A DNA stretch of 64,000 bases, taken from contig CAZFFP010000004.1 in the NCBI GenBank assembly GCA_964518215.1, positions 26,811 to 90,810 of the forward strand, given 5' to 3'. Shown piece by piece: positions 35,558-44,742 of this stretch. Below the pieces are notes generated by a model. It was not told where the DNA came from, did not search any database, and was given only the letters and a program-made list of their open reading frames with translations. The DNA comes from CAYSGX01 sp964518215 (GTDB lineage: Bacteria; Bacteroidota; Bacteroidia; Chitinophagales; CAIOSU01). Position 1 is the stretch's first letter, and each line of letters begins with the position of its first letter. A program made the position numbers and the translations under genes.

Positions 35558-36535
35558 TCACGAACAAACAGTATGCGCCAAAACCGCTGCCAGCCTCGCT
35601 GTTCGGTTATCAATATCGAAGCGGGGATTGGTTTCGGCTATGTCCATGCTTATAATTTTTCCGCTTTGCTTTAAGAGGTTCAAACACGCGAAAACAATAT
35701 CGGGCAGATAACCCGAATGTGCCGGAGCGCTAACTCCTGGTGCGTGTGCGGCAGCAAATCCATCCATATCAATGGTTACATAACAATAGTCGGCTTCCTT
35801 TAGAAAAGCATTTATTTTTTCTGCTATCATGTCGAAGCGGTGAATATTCATTTTTTCGGCAGTAATAAAAACGGTATGGGTTTTTTGTGCGGTGTCGAAC
35901 AATCGTTTGGTGTTGGAACAGGGCTGAATGCCCAGACACATATACCTAAATGGAATTTTCAGTTGTTCGCAATATTCATGAATTTGAAAAAAGGGAGTGC
36001 CGGAATTAGGCTGAACTGTAGGTTCTCTTAAATCGAAATGCGCATCGAAATTGATGATGCCGATTTTAGGAAGAGGATTATTTTTCTTCCGTAAAAAATT
36101 TACAAGCCCCATGAAATGCCCGTAAGCCATATCATGACCACCACCCAACAAAAAAGGAAAATATTCTTGATTCAGTATTTTACATACTAAATCTGAAAGG
36201 GTTTCCTGAGCATTTTCCATCGAATTGTTTTCGCATACCACATCGCCTGCATCTATCAAAATATGTGATTCCTCGAAATGATTAGCTAAGGAAGCCATTG
36301 CCTGCCTGATGGCTGCCGGACCCTCTTTTGCGCCCGCTCTGCCTTCATTTCTTACAACACCGGCATCGCAGCAGTAGCCTAGTATAGCGGTTCCTTTTTG
36401 TAATGTTTTTAATTCAGGTAATGGGTTGCTTTCTAAATGGATGCATTGCACTTTTTGATGCCATCTATGAGCAAGCAAATCATCGGGATGGTCTGTTCTT
36501 CCTTTCCAAGTATTTTCTGAAGTGGGGCAATACAT
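35558..36535 (-). CDS. hutG: Formimidoylglutamase (HutG), arginase family
   Basis: 325 residues of the ureohydrolase (arginase) fold with its Mn2+ ligands: GGGHD (about 150-154), INFDAHFDLR and TIDMDGFAAAHAPGVSAP. The closing DIAETNPRFDIDNRTARLAA is typical of formimidoylglutamases of Bacteroidota rather than arginases. The enzyme turns N-formimidoyl-glutamate into glutamate and formamide at the end of histidine degradation. hutH, hutU and hutI are not next to it; in Bacteroidota hutG often lies apart. The ATG at 36535 begins MYCPTSEN. Confidence 0.88.
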   Translation of the reverse strand: MYCPTSENTWKGRTDHPDDLLAHRWHQKVQCIHLESNPLPELKTLQKGTAILGYCCDAGVVRNEGRAGAKEGPAAIRQAMASLANHFEESHILIDAGDVVCENNSMENAQETLSDLVCKILNQEYFPFLLGGGHDMAYGHFMGLVNFLRKKNNPLPKIGIINFDAHFDLREPTVQPNSGTPFFQIHEYCEQLKIPFRYMCLGIQPCSNTKRLFDTAQKTHTVFITAEKMNIHRFDMIAEKINAFLKEADYCYVTIDMDGFAAAHAPGVSAPAHSGYLPDIVFACLNLLKQSGKIISMDIAETNPRFDIDNRTARLAAVLAHTVCS

Positions 36536-36589
36536 TGAGTTACAATTTGAATCAAGCTCAATAATTAATTTCAGGAAGCTTCAACAGCA

Positions 36590-37012
36590 TTATTTATAAT
36601 CAAAAACCACTTTAGCTCTTTGCGCATCTTTAATAAGGTCTGCGGGTTGTCTCATGCCCATCACTCGATGAATTACTTTTGCTTCGGCACTAATATACAG
36701 CAGTGTAGGATATGCCGTAACACGATATTTATTGGCAAATGATGGTCCTTCTCCTTTTTCCATATCAAACTTGTAGTTGATGAAATTTTCATTGAAGTAT
36801 TCGCCCACCGAATCTACTGTAAACACCTTTGATGCCATATACTTGCATGGTCCGCACCAGGTAGTGTAGGCATCTACAAAAACAGGTTTATTTTCTTCTT
36901 TAGCTTTATCGAGCGCTTGTTGCCACGTGCCTTGAAAAAATTCTATGCCTTGCGCTTGAGTAAAAGTTGCAGTAGCAAAAACAATTAAAAATATGGTGAC
37001 AATGTATTTCAT
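36590..37012 (-). CDS. Secreted thioredoxin-like protein
   Basis: 140 residues from the internal ATG at 37012, which gives a signal peptide (MKYIVTIFLIVFATATFTQA); the 16 codons before it lack signal character and come from the spacer after murI. The active site is TWCGPC (about 50-55). TAYPTLLYIS has the cis-proline. The fold is of the thioredoxin_7 / YyaL-like type, acting in the periplasm on disulfides of exported proteins. The partner is unknown. It lies 22 bp downstream of murI on the same strand. Confidence 0.88.
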   Translation of the reverse strand: MKYIVTIFLIVFATATFTQAQGIEFFQGTWQQALDKAKEENKPVFVDAYTTWCGPCKYMASKVFTVDSVGEYFNENFINYKFDMEKGEGPSFANKYRVTAYPTLLYISAEAKVIHRVMGMRQPADLIKDAQRAKVVFDYK

Positions 37013-37034
37013 GTATTGGGGTTTTATAGTGCTT

Positions 37035-37862
37035 TTATCCTTTTTTCCAAATATCTGCAAGTTCCAATTTTATATTTTCTCCGAAAAATATTTTGGTGGT
37101 TTTTTCAAACGATTCGGTGTAGTCCGAAACATAAAAATGATGTCTGGCAGTTCCCTTTTTTCTCAGCAGCTTTTTTCTTTCAAGATATTGTTTCACCACA
37201 ATGGGTAAAAAATCAGTGGCATCCATCACCTGAATTTTATTTTCATAATAAGCTGTAATATCTTTTTTAATAAGCGGGTAATGAGTGCAGGCAAGTATGA
37301 GCGTGTCCATGTTTTTAAAAGGCGCATGACTTAAGTATGAATCAATTACTGCACGGCTGATATTGTTGTTGAAAAATCCGGACTCGATCATAGGCGCCAG
37401 CAAAGGGGTGGCTAACGAATGCACCGTAATATTGGGGCGAAGCGTTTTTAGTTGTGCCTCATACATGCCCGAACGAATAGTGCCTTTGGTGCCGATAATA
37501 CCCACATTATTAGAGGTATTATCTAAAGCCACATGCGAAGTAATAGGGCTTATAACATCAATAAAATCTACGTTTCCTTTAAATTTCTTTCTTAAATACT
37601 GGTGGGCAAGAGAAGACGCGGTGTTGCAGGCAACTACTATCAATTTGCAATTTTTCGCCAATAAAAAATTAGTAATGCCTTTGGAATAATGTTTAATAGC
37701 ACGGTCGGATTTATCGCCATAAGGCAGGTGAGCAGTATCGCCAAAGTAAACAACATTTTCATGAGGTAAAGCATTAATGATAGCGCGCGCTATAGTCAAT
37801 CCGCCAATGCCCGAATCGAATATACCTATAGGCGATGCCATTGCAATTTTCGGTGTTTTCAA
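37035..37862 (-). CDS. murI: Glutamate racemase MurI
   Basis: MurI makes D-glutamate for peptidoglycan. Both catalytic cysteines are there: C79 in VVACNTASS and C192 in LACTHYPLI. The N-terminal GIFDSGIGGLTIARAI block carries the conserved Asp and Ser (D16, S17). The length (275 aa) is normal. A second ATG at 37841 is possible. Its neighbours upstream and downstream on the minus strand are ompH and a thioredoxin-like gene; a terminator separates it from ompH. Confidence 0.95.
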   Translation of the reverse strand: MKTPKIAMASPIGIFDSGIGGLTIARAIINALPHENVVYFGDTAHLPYGDKSDRAIKHYSKGITNFLLAKNCKLIVVACNTASSLAHQYLRKKFKGNVDFIDVISPITSHVALDNTSNNVGIIGTKGTIRSGMYEAQLKTLRPNITVHSLATPLLAPMIESGFFNNNISRAVIDSYLSHAPFKNMDTLILACTHYPLIKKDITAYYENKIQVMDATDFLPIVVKQYLERKKLLRKKGTARHHFYVSDYTESFEKTTKIFFGENIKLELADIWKKG

Positions 37863-37877
37863 TTTTCGATTTTATAA

Positions 37878-37911
37878 AAAAGCCATCCTAAAATGTATCA
37901 GGATGGCTTTT
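37878..37911 (-). terminator. Terminator after ompH
   Basis: AAAAGCCATCCT (37878-37889) and AGGATGGCTTTT (37900-37911) form a perfect 12-bp stem with a 10-base loop. Read on the minus strand, it lies 22 bp after the ompH stop and ends in TTTTTTAT. It also precedes the murI start by 15 bp, so murI needs its own promoter or read-through. Confidence 0.88.
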
Positions 37912-37933
37912 AGATTTTTTAATTGGAGGAATA

Positions 37934-38437
37934 TTATTTCAATCCTAATTTGGCTTTCAGCAAGGCTGTGATATCGTCAGATTCCTGAGCATATAAAACT
38001 CCCGAACCGGGCGCCACATCAAATACATAGGTGTAACCTTTTTCTTTGGCAATGTCTTTTACGGCAGCCAGCACTTTCTCTTCCAAAGGAGCCAAAAGTT
38101 CCTGTTGTTTTTCCATGAGTTGTTGCTGTGAATTCATTTCGAGTTGTTGCATGCGTTTTTCCAAATCAATAATTTCTTTTTGTTTTACCTCTCTGATAGC
38201 AGGCAGCATATTTTTTTCCTGAACCGTGTAGTCTTCTACTTTTTTCTGATATTCTTCCTGCATGGAAAAATATGTGTCCTGCAACTGTTTTGAAAACTCC
38301 TGAAGCTTGCTTTCGGCTGATTTATACCCGGGAAGCGAAGTAATAATTTTCTGGTAATTCACGTGCCCAAACTTTTGAGCGCTGGCAGAAAAACCAAAAG
38401 CGAACAATACGATTAATACAGATAAGATTTTTTTCAT
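37934..38437 (-). CDS. OmpH/Skp family periplasmic chaperone
   Basis: 167 residues: a signal peptide (MKKILSVLIVLFAFGFSASA), a short beta strand (FGHVNYQKI) and a long coiled-coil from about 40 to 125 (YKSAESKLQEFSKQLQDTYF to LEMNSQQQLMEKQQELLAPLEEKV), ending in a beta region (YTYVFDVAPGSGVLYA). This is the jellyfish Skp fold that holds unfolded outer-membrane proteins in the periplasm. In Bacteroidota several ompH copies usually follow bamA; here it stands alone. Confidence 0.92.
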   Translation of the reverse strand: MKKILSVLIVLFAFGFSASAQKFGHVNYQKIITSLPGYKSAESKLQEFSKQLQDTYFSMQEEYQKKVEDYTVQEKNMLPAIREVKQKEIIDLEKRMQQLEMNSQQQLMEKQQELLAPLEEKVLAAVKDIAKEKGYTYVFDVAPGSGVLYAQESDDITALLKAKLGLK

Positions 38438-38638
38438 TTTTTAAATTTTAGCGAACAAAGATAAACTTTTATTCCGTTAGAAAACCATGTAATTGGATAC
38501 CGGCAATAAAAGGTGTCGGACTGGGCTTGCTAAAACCATACCAAGTATTCTGATAATGTAGTGAAACTTATATTTTACAAGACTTTCCGCTCTTCGGTTC
38601 AGGATTGATTATTTTCGTTTCAGCAAAAAACCTCAACA

Positions 38639-39331
38639 ATGGAAGTTCAACAACCACTGGTAGAATTGAAAGACGTGCATGTTTACAAAGGAAAATCGCT
38701 ATTGCTCAACAATGTTAGTCTTTTGGTAAATAAAGGCGAGTTTGTATATCTGATTGGAAAAACGGGCAGCGGCAAAAGCAGTTTGCTCAAAACATTGTAT
38801 GGCGATTTACCTATTGCACATGGTCAAGGCAGGGTAGGAGAGTTTAATTTAGCCAAACTTCCGGCTGCTAAAATTCCTATGCTGAGACGTTCGCTCGGAA
38901 TTGTGTTTCAGGATTTTCAATTGCTTACCGACCGCAGCGTTCAAAATAATTTATTGTTTGTGTTGAAAGCTACCGGATGGACTGATGCCAAAAAAATGAA
39001 TGAGCGCATAGAAGAAGTATTGCAGCAGGTGGGTTTGCAAACCAAAGGATTCAGAATGCCTCATGAACTTTCGGGCGGAGAACAACAAAGAGTGGTGATA
39101 GCCCGCGCACTCCTCAATAATCCTTCGCTCATTTTAGCTGATGAGCCTACCGGAAATCTCGACCCCGACACCTCTGATGAAATTATGCGCCTGCTGATGC
39201 GGCTCAATAAAGAACTCAACACCGCAGTGCTTATGGCTACACACAATTATCTGCTGATGGAAAAATTCCCGGCACGTATTATTCGTAGCCAAACCGGAAC
39301 GCTGATTGAAGAGCAGCAGGCTTTGATTTGA
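38639..39331 (+). CDS. ftsE: FtsE-like cell division ABC ATPase
   Basis: 230 residues of an ABC ATPase with Walker A GKTGSGKSS (about 40-48), Q-loop VFQDFQLL, signature LSGGEQQR, Walker B LILADEPTGNLD and H-loop MATHNY. The VFQDFQLLTDRSVQNN region is diagnostic of FtsE, which with the membrane protein FtsX controls peptidoglycan hydrolases at the septum. In Bacteroidota ftsE and ftsX are often apart; ftsX is not in the window. The next gene encodes a flippase, 182 bp away. Confidence 0.88.
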   Translation: MEVQQPLVELKDVHVYKGKSLLLNNVSLLVNKGEFVYLIGKTGSGKSSLLKTLYGDLPIAHGQGRVGEFNLAKLPAAKIPMLRRSLGIVFQDFQLLTDRSVQNNLLFVLKATGWTDAKKMNERIEEVLQQVGLQTKGFRMPHELSGGEQQRVVIARALLNNPSLILADEPTGNLDPDTSDEIMRLLMRLNKELNTAVLMATHNYLLMEKFPARIIRSQTGTLIEEQQALI

Positions 39332-39513
39332 AATAGTTTAAGAAGGGCAGAATTATGCTTGAATGCTATTTATGCTTCAATATCCTTCACATTTATTTAT
39401 TAATCTAACTCTGCGTAAGCCATATATTTTCAAAATATAATAACCTTTGTTTTAAATGTATTTCTTAACCATGAAAAATCGGTTTAAATTCACCTGCTGA
39501 TAAAACTTTCCTT

Positions 39514-40983
39514 TTGAGTCTCATAAAAAAATTAGCAGGACAAACAGCAATTTATGGATTGAGCACCATAGTGGGGCGCCTGCTCAATTATCTGTTGGTT
39601 CCGATTTACACCAGAGTTTTTATTCCTGAAGAATTTGGAAAGGTAACGGAATTATATGCCTATGCCGGATTTTTCACCGTGCTGTTTACCTATGGCATGG
39701 AAACCGCTTTCTTTCGCTTTTCTGAGAAAAACAATCACCGCCCCCAGGTTTTTTCAACGGCATTTCTGTCTATACTTTTTTCCACTATTGTGCTTGCCGG
39801 GGCATTGGTATTATTTGCTCCCGGCTGGGCGGATATTTTGCGTTACGAATCGAACCCCGAATATATCATCTGGTTTGCGCTGATACTCGGTATGGATGCG
39901 CTCACCGCCATTCCCTTTGCGGCATTAAGGCAGGAAAACAAAGCAACGCTCTTTGCTTTGCTAAAACTCATAAACATCGGTATCAATATCGGGCTGAATG
40001 TTTTTTTCCTGATTCTTTGCCCCAAATTTTCGCAACAGTTTGTATGGATGGAAAGCATCTATAATCCCGCTATAGGCATCGGATATATTTTCATCTCTAA
40101 TTTGGCGGCAAGCGGTATTACGCTGTTGCTGCTGCTGCCGGTGATTTTGAAAAAACTTTTTGCTTTTGATACAGCGCTATGGAAACAAATGATGAAATAC
40201 GCTCTGCCATTGTTAGTGGTTGGTTTCGCGGGTATTATCAATGAAATGTTAGACAGAATTTTGCTGAAGTGGATGCTGCCTTTCGACTATGATGAAAACA
40301 TGCGTTTGCTGGGTATTTACGGAGCCAATTATAAACTATCTATTCTGATTGCTTTGTTCACTCAGGCATATCGCTATGCGGCAGAGCCCTTGTTTTTTTC
40401 GCAGGCATCGAGCCATGATTCTCCACAATTGTTTGCACGAATGATGCGTTATTTTGCATTAGTTCAAGGCATTTTTTTTCTTGTGATAATGCTTTATCTC
40501 GATTTCTTTAAAAATTTTATTGGAGCTGCTTATCATGAAGGGTTGGCAGTAGTTCCGGTATTGCTTATGGCGAATATTGTGTTAGGCATTTATTACAATG
40601 TATCCGTATGGTATAAACTTACAGATAAAACCATGTCGGGAGCATACATCTCTGTATTTGGCGCAGCGATTACCATCGTGCTTAATTTATTGCTAATTCC
40701 TGTTTTTGGCTATATGGGTTCGGCATGGGCTACGTTGTTATGTTATATTGCTATGCTTTTAGTTTCCTGGCATTTGGGGCAAAAGCATTACCCTATTGCT
40801 TACGAGTGGAGAAAAATTATTGCTTATTTGAGTGCGGCAGTGCTTTTGTATTTCTTTGCATCGCTCACAGAAAGCACTTTTGCTTTAGACTCGCCCTTAA
40901 TGTTCTTCGTACGCACATTGCTGCTCTTGATGTATTTCTTGTGGCTATGGAAAATGGAGCGGAGGGAGCGCCATGGAAATTGA
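39514..40983 (+). CDS. Polysaccharide biosynthesis flippase (Wzx/MATE-like)
   Basis: 489 residues with about 14 hydrophobic segments. The beginning LIKKLAGQTAIYGLSTIVGRLLNYLLVPIYTR is the signature of the polysaccharide_synt / PST family, which flips lipid-linked sugar repeats across the inner membrane. No glycosyltransferases flank it, a usual position in Bacteroidota where one such gene lies outside the capsule loci. The start codon is TTG (39514); no ATG fits the conserved N-terminus. Confidence 0.88.
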   Translation: MSLIKKLAGQTAIYGLSTIVGRLLNYLLVPIYTRVFIPEEFGKVTELYAYAGFFTVLFTYGMETAFFRFSEKNNHRPQVFSTAFLSILFSTIVLAGALVLFAPGWADILRYESNPEYIIWFALILGMDALTAIPFAALRQENKATLFALLKLINIGINIGLNVFFLILCPKFSQQFVWMESIYNPAIGIGYIFISNLAASGITLLLLLPVILKKLFAFDTALWKQMMKYALPLLVVGFAGIINEMLDRILLKWMLPFDYDENMRLLGIYGANYKLSILIALFTQAYRYAAEPLFFSQASSHDSPQLFARMMRYFALVQGIFFLVIMLYLDFFKNFIGAAYHEGLAVVPVLLMANIVLGIYYNVSVWYKLTDKTMSGAYISVFGAAITIVLNLLLIPVFGYMGSAWATLLCYIAMLLVSWHLGQKHYPIAYEWRKIIAYLSAAVLLYFFASLTESTFALDSPLMFFVRTLLLLMYFLWLWKMERRERHGN

Positions 40984-41043
40984 TTTTGTTAAATGTATTT
41001 TACTCTAATACAGTGGGGCATTTTTCATTGTTTTTTTCTTTTT

Positions 41044-41072
41044 AAAAAAAAACGGGGAGCATCATTGTCCCG
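41044..41072 (-). terminator. Probable terminator of tlpA
   Basis: On the minus strand CGGGA and TCCCCG pair (41053-41057 with 41068-41072, five pairs including a wobble) around a 10-base loop and are followed by nine T. The hairpin overlaps the tlpA stop codon at 41062. Confidence 0.5.
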
Positions 41073-41613
41073 CCCACTTTTTTATTTGGTCTTCAAGCAA
41101 GTATTCATCACCGTTTTTGTAGCCGGTATGTGAGTAAACAATTTTTCCTTCTTTGTTTAACAACACAGTAAATGGGGGCGCTTGAAAATTAAAGGCGCGC
41201 CTTAAATCCTGATTTGGGTCAATCAATACGGTATAGGGCCATTTACTTCCGTTTACATACGATTTCACTTTGGCAATATTGCGCGAATCATCTATGGAAA
41301 TAGCTATAAACTCAATATCATAATCTTTTTTCCAATCGGGGAACAAATCCAGAATATTGGTTAGCTCTTGTTTGCATGGACCGCACCAGGTTGCCCAAAA
41401 ATTCAGCACGGTTATTTTTCCGGTTTTGCCGTAATCGGAAATATTTACTTTTTTCCCCTCCAAAGTTTGCACTTCAATATTGGGTAAATCTTTTTCGGTG
41501 AAAAGACTCTTTACCTGTGCGTGGGCGCGAAGTGTTAAGAAAAGCAATGCGATTACAATTATTGTTGCAGAAAATATGCTTCTGAAAATTTGAAGAGCCA
41601 AGCTATAAAGCAT
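41062..41613 (-). CDS. TlpA-like thioredoxin family protein
   Basis: 183 residues: one N-terminal membrane segment or signal (about 8-33) and a TlpA/ResA fold. The active site is FWATWCGPCKQEL (Cys pair near 76 and 79), followed by ISIDDS and APPFTVLLNKEG with the cis-proline (TlpA has TTFLID). It acts in the periplasm as a thiol-disulfide reductase. It lies 78 bp after the TauE/SafE gene on the same strand. Confidence 0.9.
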   Translation of the reverse strand: MLYSLALQIFRSIFSATIIVIALLFLTLRAHAQVKSLFTEKDLPNIEVQTLEGKKVNISDYGKTGKITVLNFWATWCGPCKQELTNILDLFPDWKKDYDIEFIAISIDDSRNIAKVKSYVNGSKWPYTVLIDPNQDLRRAFNFQAPPFTVLLNKEGKIVYSHTGYKNGDEYLLEDQIKKWAGQ

Positions 41614-41691
41614 GTGTAGGGTTTTAAAAGTTGTATTGAAGTTAGCTGATTGCGGTCAACTAATTAAATGTTCAATAATAATCGTGCCGAA

Positions 41692-42462
41692 TCAGACCAA
41701 TTCTTCTGCCAGTAATTTCAGCGCCATGACAAAAATGGTGGCAAGCGTAATGCGTCTCACCCACACTTCGCCTTTTTCTATGGAAAAAATAGTTCCGTAA
41801 TAACCCCCAATGGAAGCCCCTGCCGCCATAGTTAAACCATATTGCCAGTTAATGATTCCTTTCCACTGAAATATTATTACGGAAAGAATATTCATGCCCA
41901 ACACCACAAAAACTTTCATATAGTTCACCTTTACCAGATTGAGGTTGTTCACCAAATTCAACACCGCCATCATCAGTATGGCAGTGCCTGCCTGAATGAA
42001 GCCTCCGTATATTCCGATAAAGAAAAAGAAGAACAAAGAAATAATTTGTCGGGGTGTGCTGAGTTTTTCGCCTGCGCCCGAATGAAATCTTTTGGGATTG
42101 AGCATGATGAGGAAAAACATCACAAACATCATGATTGCCAACACCAGATTAAATGTTTTGTCGTCCACCTTTACTGCCCAGAAGGTGCCTAATACGCTGC
42201 CCGCCAAAGCCGACAACGAAAGCATATAATTGAATCGGTCATTTTTAAAACCTTTGTTGTTAAATACTTTAACTGCCACTATGTTTTGAAACAAAATACC
42301 CACCCTGCTGCTGGCATTGGCAACATTGGGAGGTAAGCCTAAAAAAATCATGGTAGGAATGGAAATGAGCGAGCCTCCACCCGAAATGACATTAATAAAC
42401 CCTACGGCTAATCCTACGAAAAACAAAACTATTGCATGTGTAAGGGTGATATTGATTTCCAC
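41692..42462 (-). CDS. Sulfite exporter TauE/SafE family permease
   Basis: 256 residues with about eight membrane segments. The two pseudo-repeats each have a glycine-rich turn: VISGGGSLISIPTMIFLGLPPNVANASSRV near the N-terminus and GIYGGFIQAGTAILMMAVLNL in the middle, both signatures of the family. Members export sulfite, sulfoacetate or other organosulfur anions, or take up sulfate; the direction here is unknown. It lies between crtI and tlpA on the same strand, spaced by 131 bp and 78 bp. Confidence 0.9.
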   Translation of the reverse strand: MEINITLTHAIVLFFVGLAVGFINVISGGGSLISIPTMIFLGLPPNVANASSRVGILFQNIVAVKVFNNKGFKNDRFNYMLSLSALAGSVLGTFWAVKVDDKTFNLVLAIMMFVMFFLIMLNPKRFHSGAGEKLSTPRQIISLFFFFFIGIYGGFIQAGTAILMMAVLNLVNNLNLVKVNYMKVFVVLGMNILSVIIFQWKGIINWQYGLTMAAGASIGGYYGTIFSIEKGEVWVRRITLATIFVMALKLLAEELV

Positions 42463-42593
42463 GCAACAAAAATAGTGTTATGTAACATAGTTATCCTTTC
42501 TTTTGAAAAAGGAATACTCATTTTTTGTTTATAAGCTTCAGCCCAAGTTTGAAAGCTGAAAATGTTCTGCCTGCCCCAAGCAGAAGAAAAGGA

Positions 42594-44069
42594 TTATGGT
42601 TTAAATTCCTTAAAAATCTCCTCGCTAACCACTTGCCCCGAAATAATTGATGGAGGAACACCGGGTCCGGGAACCGTGAGTTGTCCGGTGAAATACAAAT
42701 TGTTCACTTTCGGATTTTTCATGGAGGGTTTGAAAATTGCCGTTTGCAGAAGTGTGTTTGCCAATCCGTAGGCATTACCTCTGAAGGCATTATAGCGGCT
42801 TTCAAAATCGTTATGTGCAAAACTTCTTTTGAAAACAACGTGTTCGCTGATACTTTCTCCGGTGTGTTTTTCCAATCGCTGTAATACGAGTTTATAATAA
42901 TGTTCTCTGGTAGCTTCATCGTCATTAAGTCCGGGAGCTGCAGGTATAAGAATGAAAATGTTTTCCATTCCTTCGGGAGCTACCGATGCATCAGTTTTGG
43001 AGGGTGTGCATACATAAAACAACGGCTTGGTAGGCCATTGGGGCTTGGTATAAATTTCTTCGGCAAACAACTCGAACGATTCATCGAAAAACAAGTTGTG
43101 ATGCAACAGGTTTTTGATTTTTTTATTCACGCCTAAATAAAAAATTAATGACGAAGGCGCCATAACACGCTTGCTCCAATATTCGGGAGTATATTTTCTG
43201 AAAGGCTTTTCCAAAACTTTTTGCTCAAGATGGTGATAGTCGGCTCCGCCCACCACAATATCGGCTTCGAAGGTGCCGGTTTCGGTAATTACTATTTTGG
43301 CTGTATTGCCCGACACTTCAATACGCTGCACATTTTGATGATACAAAAATTCGGCACCCTCCTCTTCGGCAACACTCACCATGCCGTTCACAATTTCATA
43401 CATGCCACCCATTGGATACCAGGTACCCAATTTCAAATCGGCATAGTTCATCAGGCTGTATAAAGCTGGCGTATTTTGCGGCAGCGCCCCCAAAAAATAA
43501 ACCGGAAACTCTAAAATTTTCCGGATGCGGTCGTTTTTAAAAAGTTTGTTCACATGACTGCGCAAGGAGGTAAACAATTGCATGCGAAATAAGCCGGTGA
43601 GCAAACGAATATCGGCAAATTCAAAAATAGACCGGCTGGGTTTATACACCAAATCGTTGATGCCTGCATCATATTTATAAGCGGCTTCGCTCATGAATAC
43701 ATCAAGATTTTTGCCGCTGCCGGGTTCAAATTTTTCAAACAAATTTCTCAGTTGAACATAATTGGCAGGAATGTCGGTGTAATCATTTTTATCCCAAAAA
43801 ATGCGATAGCCAGGGTCTAATTGTTTGAGTTGATAAAAATCGGAAACTGATTTTCCGAAGCGATTGAAAAACTTTTCAAAAACTTCGGGCATCCAATACC
43901 AACTGGGACCCATATCAAACACAAAACCATTGCTTTCAAATTTGGAAGCCCTGCCCCCGGGCGATTCGTTTTTTTCCAAAACGGTAACATGATAACCTTT
44001 TTGCGCCAAACATGCCGCTGCCGAAATGCCGGCAAAACCTGAACCTATAACCACTACTTTTTTTGCCAC
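42594..44069 (-). CDS. crtI: Phytoene desaturase family protein (CrtI-like)
   Basis: A flavin amine oxidoreductase of about 490 residues. The dinucleotide loop VVVIGSGFAGISAAACLAQ is at the N-terminus, followed by VTVLEKNESPGGRASKFE and GFVFDMGPSWYWMPEVFE, the pattern of CrtI desaturases. The C-terminus has NLYFTGQLTVPGPGVPPSI with the FAD-contact region. It should insert double bonds into phytoene or a related carotenoid. The GTG at 44069 fits the family N-terminus best; an in-frame TTG at 44087 is the alternative. No crtB or other carotenoid genes follow. A MerR-type regulator and an ECF sigma gene precede it on the same strand, with a terminator in between. Confidence 0.9.
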   Translation of the reverse strand: MAKKVVVIGSGFAGISAAACLAQKGYHVTVLEKNESPGGRASKFESNGFVFDMGPSWYWMPEVFEKFFNRFGKSVSDFYQLKQLDPGYRIFWDKNDYTDIPANYVQLRNLFEKFEPGSGKNLDVFMSEAAYKYDAGINDLVYKPSRSIFEFADIRLLTGLFRMQLFTSLRSHVNKLFKNDRIRKILEFPVYFLGALPQNTPALYSLMNYADLKLGTWYPMGGMYEIVNGMVSVAEEEGAEFLYHQNVQRIEVSGNTAKIVITETGTFEADIVVGGADYHHLEQKVLEKPFRKYTPEYWSKRVMAPSSLIFYLGVNKKIKNLLHHNLFFDESFELFAEEIYTKPQWPTKPLFYVCTPSKTDASVAPEGMENIFILIPAAPGLNDDEATREHYYKLVLQRLEKHTGESISEHVVFKRSFAHNDFESRYNAFRGNAYGLANTLLQTAIFKPSMKNPKVNNLYFTGQLTVPGPGVPPSIISGQVVSEEIFKEFKP

Positions 44070-44096
44070 CCGATAAAGTTTCGACAAAAAAACGAA

Positions 44097-44126
44097 AAAG
44101 GCGGTGTTTTGTTTAACACCGCCTTT
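44097..44126 (-). terminator. Terminator/attenuator between the sigma gene and crtI
   Basis: AAAGGCGGTGTT (44097-44108) and AACACCGCCTTT (44115-44126) form a perfect 12-bp stem with a 6-base loop. On the minus strand TTTTTCGTTTTTTT follows. It ends 10-28 bp before the crtI start. I find no TAnnTTTG promoter between it and crtI, so crtI may be expressed by read-through. The loop and the adjoining stem base contain TGTTTA, the hexamer seen in the operator cluster. Confidence 0.85.
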
Positions 44127-44151
44127 AAAATTCGAATTATTTGCGACTCAA

Positions 44152-44691
44152 CTAACCTAAATCTGTAATTCTATCGTCTGTGCTGGTAAATTGCAAATTT
44201 TTCAAAAAGGCTTTCAACTCTTTACGGGCAAAAAAGATGCGGCTTTTTACAGTGCCCAAAGGCAACTTCAAATGCTCGGCTATTTCATGATACTTATATC
44301 CTTCATAGTGCATAATGAATGGCACTCTGTAGTCATCGCTTAAACTCGAGATGGCGCGCTGAAGGTCTGCCATTACAAAATTGGATTCGGCTTCGTTCTT
44401 TCCGATAGTCTGCGCGTTATTGATAAAATAAAGATTATCGGTGGTATCAATCAACGTATTTCTTTTGGCTGCTCTGCGATAATTGTTGATGAAAATATTT
44501 TTCATAATAGTGAAAAGCCATGCTTTCAGATTGGTTCCATCTGCATATTTGTCGTGATTAGACATAGCACGATACACAGTTTCCTGAATCAGGTCTTTTG
44601 CAGACTCTACATCTTTTGTAAGATTAATGGCGAATGGTTTTAGTGCGTGTGTGGACTGAACAACCATATTGTTGAATTCGTTGCGATTCAT
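44152..44691 (-). CDS. ECF RNA polymerase sigma factor (carotenoid-linked)
   Basis: 179 residues. Region 2 is about 15-80 (AKDLIQETVYRAMSNHDKYADGTNLKAWLFTIMKNIFINNYRR) and region 4 about 110-160 (LSDDYRVPFIMHYEGYKYHEIAEHLKLPLGTVKSRIFFARKEL), with no extra domain. There is no anti-sigma gene next to it, so it is probably controlled at transcription. Its promoter (44713-44742) holds a candidate operator box. Genes for such sigma factors lie next to crtI in many Bacteroidota, and here the order is MerR regulator, sigma factor, crtI on one strand. Confidence 0.92.
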   Translation of the reverse strand: MNRNEFNNMVVQSTHALKPFAINLTKDVESAKDLIQETVYRAMSNHDKYADGTNLKAWLFTIMKNIFINNYRRAAKRNTLIDTTDNLYFINNAQTIGKNEAESNFVMADLQRAISSLSDDYRVPFIMHYEGYKYHEIAEHLKLPLGTVKSRIFFARKELKAFLKNLQFTSTDDRITDLG

Positions 44692-44712
44692 AGCGGTAGG
44701 GTTTTGTTACTC

Positions 44713-44742
44713 CAAATGTATAAATTCTGTTTAAGAAAACAA
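44713..44742 (-). promoter_or_regulatory. Promoter of the ECF sigma gene with an embedded operator box
   Basis: On the minus strand TTG (44740-44742), a 19 bp spacer and TACATTTG (44713-44720) match the Bacteroidota consensus. The ATG is 21 bp downstream. A TAAACA box (44728-44733 on this strand) sits in the spacer, between the -33 and -7 elements, where a bound repressor would block RNA polymerase. Confidence 0.65.

Noticed and set aside
42463..42593. Further carotenoid genes after crtI
   Set aside because: The next gene is a TauE/SafE permease; the spacer is too short for crtB or others.
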